DNA of 64,000 bases from Paenibacillus sp. FSL R10-2734. GTDB lineage: Bacteria > Bacillota > Bacilli > Paenibacillales > Paenibacillaceae. The notes beneath the pieces were generated by a model. That model worked only from the letters and a program-made list of their open reading frames with translations. It was not told where the DNA came from and did not search any database. Where the stretch lies: contig NZ_CP150170.1 of the NCBI RefSeq assembly GCF_037963865.1, positions 1,364,001 to 1,428,000 on the forward strand. The letters run 5' to 3'. The position numbers and the translations under genes are program-made. Shown here in pieces: positions 60,478 to 64,000 of the stretch. The number at the start of each line of letters is the position of its first letter. Position 1 is the stretch's first letter.

Positions 60478-60897
60478 ATGAACAAGAAAACGATTTATTT
60501 TTTGTGCACAGGGAACTCCTGTAGGAGCCAGATGGCTGAAGGCTGGGCGAAGCAATTTTTAGGGGAAGAATGGAGCGTGTACAGCGCTGGTATTGAAGCA
60601 CATGGCCTAAATCCAAAAGCTGTACAAGCCATGAGCGAAGTAGGGATAGATATCACTGGTCAGACCTCGGATATAATCGATTCTAATCTGCTGAACAATG
60701 CTGATCTAGTCGTTACGTTGTGTGGGGATGCTGCGGATAAATGTCCAATGACACCTCCAAAGGTCAAACGGGAACACTGGGGCTTTGATGATCCGGCAAA
60801 AGCGCAAGGGAACGATGAAGAGAAGTGGGCAGTGTTCCAGCGTGTGCGTGACCAGATCGGAGAAAGAATCAAACAATTTGCAGAGACTGGAGAATAG
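60478..60897 (+). CDS. arsC: Arsenate reductase ArsC (thioredoxin-coupled)
   Basis: 139 aa. Phosphatase-like P-loop Cys10-TGNSC-Arg16 and redox Cys82/Cys89 (TLCGDAADKCP) as in the S. aureus pI258/B. subtilis type, which uses thioredoxin. Converts As(V) to As(III) for export by ArsB, encoded 21 bp upstream. Convergent with the oxalate decarboxylase gene, 22 bp apart. Confidence 0.96.
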   Translation: MNKKTIYFLCTGNSCRSQMAEGWAKQFLGEEWSVYSAGIEAHGLNPKAVQAMSEVGIDITGQTSDIIDSNLLNNADLVVTLCGDAADKCPMTPPKVKREHWGFDDPAKAQGNDEEKWAVFQRVRDQIGERIKQFAETGE

Positions 60898-60919
60898 TTA
60901 ACGGGTGAAGCAACCCAAT

Positions 60920-62095
60920 TTACTTAGGGTATTTTACGACAGGCCATTTCACTTTTCGTAAAGCATTCATAACCTCTGGTCCTACGTTCAGGTTACTTTG
61001 AACCAATTCATGGGGAGTTAGAGCCATCCATTGGTTCAGAGATACATCGGCAAATCGGTCACTTTTAAACATTTCAAGGAACCATAAGGAGTCGTCGCCT
61101 GTATTCTGAATATAATGTCCAAATGCAAAAGGGACATACCCGACATCGCCTGCTCTGTAATTGAAGGTACGTGCTACACCATTTCCAGCAAACACGGTCA
61201 TGCGTCCTTTTCCAGCAAGATAATATTGCCATTCATCGTTATTCGGATGCCAGTGAAGCTCTCTCATCCCACCGGGTTCAATTTCTACTAATGCGGCAGC
61301 GACGGTTTTGGAGATCTGAAAGTTACTAGAATCGACAATTCTAACGCTCCCGCCGGGAGTCTTTAGCGGAGGTTGAGCCAGTAACGAATGTTTAAAGCTT
61401 TGCGGGATCTCTCCGTATGGAGGTTCTACCTTCTGACTTTGCAATGAACCGGGAACCTGATCCTGATAAATATAGACCTGTTCGTTGGGAATGGAGTCAA
61501 ATGCAGCAGCAGGCACCCCGAAGTTAGCCGAAAGCACTTCTTTCGGAGTATGGGCAAACCAATCGGAAATGGACAAGGTATTCAGATCAGAAAAACTTCC
61601 ATCGTCGAATACAAGCAGAAACTCACAGCCTTCTTCAAGACCTTGTATAGAGTGGGGGATACCCGGGGGGAAATACCATAGGTCACCAGGTCCTACATCT
61701 GCTATGAAGTTTCGACCATTTTGATCCACCGCTGTAATTCGAGCTCGACCTAACAGCATATAGGACCATTCTGCTTGTTGGTGCCAATGGAGTTCACGTA
61801 CTCCGCCAGGGGTTAGGCTCATGTTTACGCCAGCTAGTGTTGTGGCGATGGGGAGGTCTCTGACCGTCACCTCTCTCGACCAGCCACCATGATTAAGCTG
61901 CATATGCGCATCGGAGAAAGAGAATTTTAAATTAGGGACGAGACCGGCATCGGTCACGGGAGGGACAAACATGTCCGGATTCTCCAAATCCCGCATAATA
62001 TCACGTGGTCCTTTATCTAATCCCCCTGCGCCATCGCTTCGAATGGGCTGGGGGATATTTGTCTTTCTTGGCGAATCCTGTCCAGCATCGGTCAT
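60920..62095 (-). CDS. Bicupin oxalate decarboxylase-family protein with variant lid
   Basis: 391 aa (B. subtilis OxdC is 385). ATG 62095 is 8 nt after AAAGGAG; the longer upstream frame is not used. Two cupin domains, each with Mn ligands: HWHQQAEW and a later His in PGIPHSI; HWHPNNDEW and FAFGHYI. The active-site lid, SENS in B. subtilis OxdC (catalytic Glu162), reads SFSDLNT here with Asp170 at the Glu position. Family converts oxalate to formate and CO2; lid changes favour oxidase activity in studied variants, so the reaction is uncertain. No signal peptide. Confidence 0.88.
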   Translation of the reverse strand: MTDAGQDSPRKTNIPQPIRSDGAGGLDKGPRDIMRDLENPDMFVPPVTDAGLVPNLKFSFSDAHMQLNHGGWSREVTVRDLPIATTLAGVNMSLTPGGVRELHWHQQAEWSYMLLGRARITAVDQNGRNFIADVGPGDLWYFPPGIPHSIQGLEEGCEFLLVFDDGSFSDLNTLSISDWFAHTPKEVLSANFGVPAAAFDSIPNEQVYIYQDQVPGSLQSQKVEPPYGEIPQSFKHSLLAQPPLKTPGGSVRIVDSSNFQISKTVAAALVEIEPGGMRELHWHPNNDEWQYYLAGKGRMTVFAGNGVARTFNYRAGDVGYVPFAFGHYIQNTGDDSLWFLEMFKSDRFADVSLNQWMALTPHELVQSNLNVGPEVMNALRKVKWPVVKYPK

Positions 62096-62264
62096 CCATC
62101 GTACTCCTTTCTTGATTCTAAATAACTCAATGAAAATATATGCGGAATCCTGTCTTTTATGATGAATAGCAAACGTGAAACAAGTTGACATGCGTAAAGG
62201 GATCATTGATTATTACTTATATAGGTGAAGGTTCTAGACGGAGTAGAGAGGGAGAGAGGTTTAG

Positions 62265-63119
62265 ATGAATCATATTAAGGAGTCCTTACAACGATTAGGG
62301 AAGATAAGAGCATATGTCATAGGTCTATTAGTGATCCTGTTCGCCGCGGGTTCTGCGGTTACACCTACATCGGTGTCGGCGGCTGTCCAGTTAGGGACTC
62401 AGATAATGCCACTGTCATACGGGGGGTATTACGTCCTTTTTCCAGGTAAACTCGCTCCTTATTTTAAATCAGGTAAATTAATGGTGCCGATTCGGGCGTT
62501 CTCGAGTGCGATTGGTGCAGAATTGCTCTATGACGCATTAACGAATAGTGTTACTGTTTCGCTACTGGATCGATCGGTTGGGAAGATTAAAGCAGGGCAG
62601 CTAGAGGCAGAATTTAATGGGGAGACAGAAGATTCATTAGGGATCGCCCCAGAGATTAAGGATGGAATCCTGTTTGTTCCAGCATCCCCTATTCTAGAGG
62701 GGTTAAAGACATTTCGCTGGGAAACTCAGTTCAATAACGTGAATAAATTAACCCTTGGCATTGGCGCTAGGAAAGGGGAGGAATGGGCGAAGCCTGAGGC
62801 AGATCGTGCGCTTGCTCCTTATCCAGTGGAAACGACAGCACATCCTTATCCTTTATATCCTTTTGTGCTGACACAGGCTCAAGCTGGGAAAGACTACAGA
62901 CTAACCTTAGGCGTGCAAAATACCTCCGGATTCGTCATCCCTGAAGGGAATGCGGAGCTGGAGCTGGTGAGTGTGGATCGTAAAGGGAATTCTTATCATC
63001 AAACGTTGAAGGGACCCGATTCGCTGACCTCCAAGGCAGCATCGTTATCTTTTTCCGTTTCCATTCCAGAAGAGGCTGAATACGTCATTTTTAGGTCACG
63101 TACATTGAGAGCGGATTAA
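62265..63119 (+). CDS. Secreted protein with copper-amine-oxidase N-terminal-like domain
   Basis: 284 aa. ATG with GAGAGAGG upstream. Signal peptide (YVIGLLVILFAAGSAVTPTSVSA). Residues 45-170 match the stalk-like domain (KLMVPIRAFSSAIGAELLYD, NSVTVSLLD, ILFVPASPILEGL) frequent in Paenibacillus surface proteins. Residues 190-284 form a beta-sandwich with PLYPFVLTQAQAGKDYRLTL. No catalytic residues seen. Divergent from the oxalate decarboxylase. Role unknown, probably cell-surface. Confidence 0.78.
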   Translation: MNHIKESLQRLGKIRAYVIGLLVILFAAGSAVTPTSVSAAVQLGTQIMPLSYGGYYVLFPGKLAPYFKSGKLMVPIRAFSSAIGAELLYDALTNSVTVSLLDRSVGKIKAGQLEAEFNGETEDSLGIAPEIKDGILFVPASPILEGLKTFRWETQFNNVNKLTLGIGARKGEEWAKPEADRALAPYPVETTAHPYPLYPFVLTQAQAGKDYRLTLGVQNTSGFVIPEGNAELELVSVDRKGNSYHQTLKGPDSLTSKAASLSFSVSIPEEAEYVIFRSRTLRAD

Positions 63120-63169
63120 GTATCATAGAGAGTTCTAACAAGATAGACAGAGAGCAGGTTAAGAAATAG

Positions 63170-64000
63170 ATGACAGGTAATGAAGAACAGCGATATCGAT
63201 TCAGTGAAGCACCCATTTGGGAATTGCAGCGGGCTTATTATGAAGAACAGGGATTAAAGGCTTGGAATAATGATCAGGTCCCGCAATATATTACGAGCAA
63301 TCCTATGATTGCGACAGCATACGCAGAGATGATCTTCGGATTCCTGCAAGATCGGGCTGGACAAGGACATCTCTCTGAAACAGTTACCATACTGGAGCTG
63401 GGGGCAGGAGCGGGTCGATTAGCGTTCCATATCCTTAAGAAGCTATGCGAAATCATAGATTACGCAGGGACTCCGCTTCCTCCTTTTCGTTATGTGATGA
63501 GTGATTTACCCGCTAAAAATATAACCAGCTGGCAGCAGCACCCAAGCTTACTTCCATTCGTAAAGAAGGGGATACTGGATTTCGCACGTTTTGATGCTGT
63601 AGAGGATACTGAACTGCATTTAGTACACGCTAAGCTCAGCATTAGACCGGGTGATTTACAGCAGCCACTGCTGCTTGTAGCCAATTATTTTTTTGACAGT
63701 ATCCCGCAGGAATTGATTTATGTGGATGAAGGAAAAATATATGAATGTGAGGTATCGATTCAGTATTCAGAGGAGGCAGATTCGGATAACCCCTCAGATG
63801 TACTCGGTACAATCATCCCGCAGTACCATTATCGCCGTGCGGCTAGTTACGAAGATCCGACCTACCCCTATCACGATGTTATAAAGCTCTACCAGCAGAC
63901 GCTGGAGGATTCGCATATTCTGTTTCCAGTGGTGGGGCTTTCGTGTCTGGAGCGGCTTGCGAGGTTGTCTACAGAGGGGTTCGTACTCCTGACGGCGGAT
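63170..64000 (+). CDS. SAM-dependent methyltransferase-like protein, MidA type (3' truncated by window edge)
   Basis: 277 codons are visible to the right edge with no stop. ATG 63170 follows a weak GCAGGTTAAG. Motif I ILELGAGAGRLAFHILKKL near residue 80 marks a Rossmann-fold methyltransferase; VMSDLPAKN is motif II/III-like and VANYFFDSIPQELIYVDEGK resembles the ANE-x-x-D-x-x-P motif of the MidA/NDUFAF7 group. Methylates a protein or small molecule, unknown. Lies 50 bp downstream of the copper-amine-oxidase-N-like gene and may be co-transcribed. Confidence 0.75.
   Translation, partial: MTGNEEQRYRFSEAPIWELQRAYYEEQGLKAWNNDQVPQYITSNPMIATAYAEMIFGFLQDRAGQGHLSETVTILELGAGAGRLAFHILKKLCEIIDYAGTPLPPFRYVMSDLPAKNITSWQQHPSLLPFVKKGILDFARFDAVEDTELHLVHAKLSIRPGDLQQPLLLVANYFFDSIPQELIYVDEGKIYECEVSIQYSEEADSDNPSDVLGTIIPQYHYRRAASYEDPTYPYHDVIKLYQQTLEDSHILFPVVGLSCLERLARLSTEGFVLLTAD

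Overview
The window looks like a chromosomal segment of a Paenibacillus-type, low-to-moderate GC, Gram-positive endospore former. This is inferred from very large S-layer-homology (SLH) anchored glycan-active proteins, CcpA-type cre sites, strong GGAGG ribosome sites with frequent GTG/TTG starts, PerR and CsoR operators, and many intrinsic terminators. No rRNA, tRNA, CRISPR array, transposase or phage gene was seen.

Layout. 1-19 kb is a polysaccharide-utilisation region: the end of a GH95 fucosidase, a 2256-aa SLH protein with a GH16-like domain, a GH2 glycosidase, an SLH beta-helix protein, a PrsA/SurA-like foldase, an AraC regulator and a divergent FAD-dependent oxidoreductase. The beta-helix and foldase genes sit between two copies of a 67-bp direct repeat that carries the 3' end of the araC gene, so this 4.7-kb block looks inserted. 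19-25 kb holds small accessory genes (thioredoxin-reductase-like, isochorismatase-like with no canonical start, a repeat-bearing Xre regulator, DUF2199, GNAT, SRPBCC, LURP-one) separated by a degenerate interspersed repeat family. 25.5-29.4 kb is a large secreted GH13 amylase with a sigma-A promoter and a perfect GCAAACGTTTGC operator.

29.5-42.9 kb is a stress, metal and housekeeping block: YdeI-like protein, phosphotransferase, ahpC-ahpF under two PerR boxes, a soluble chemoreceptor-like protein, deoD, a CDF metal exporter under a 21-bp-arm inverted repeat, a copper regulon (csoR, glutaredoxin-like protein, Cys-rich copper-storage-like protein, copA, a nitrite-reductase-like fragment) with a G-rich CsoR box in each of four promoters, a globin-coupled sensor and a RibD/DHFR-like protein. 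43-51 kb is a zone of gene decay: a DinB gene with an in-frame TGA, a small ORF with an in-frame TAG, a frameshifted small membrane peptide, gene-end fragments and a frameshifted SLH remnant. These surround intact genes for a CPBP protease and for an ABC transporter with its two-component system.

50.9-58.0 kb (minus strand) is a 2385-aa SLH protein with a GH30-like domain and five 303-bp tandem Ig-like repeats. 58.7-60.9 kb is an arsR-arsB-arsC operon, followed by an oxalate decarboxylase with an altered active-site lid, a copper-amine-oxidase-N-like secreted protein and the start of a methyltransferase that runs off the window.

How the genes fit together: the three giant SLH proteins share golvesin-C-like modules, and two also share a pre-SLH domain. 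All three have a cre-like site upstream. In two of them the cre is followed by an ideal ribosome site driving a tiny leader ORF (MK* and MEKILKHTR*) before the real gene. This suggests one co-regulated, catabolite-controlled cell-surface glycan-processing set and is the best candidate for something undescribed. All functional statements rest on reading motifs by eye; no database search was run.
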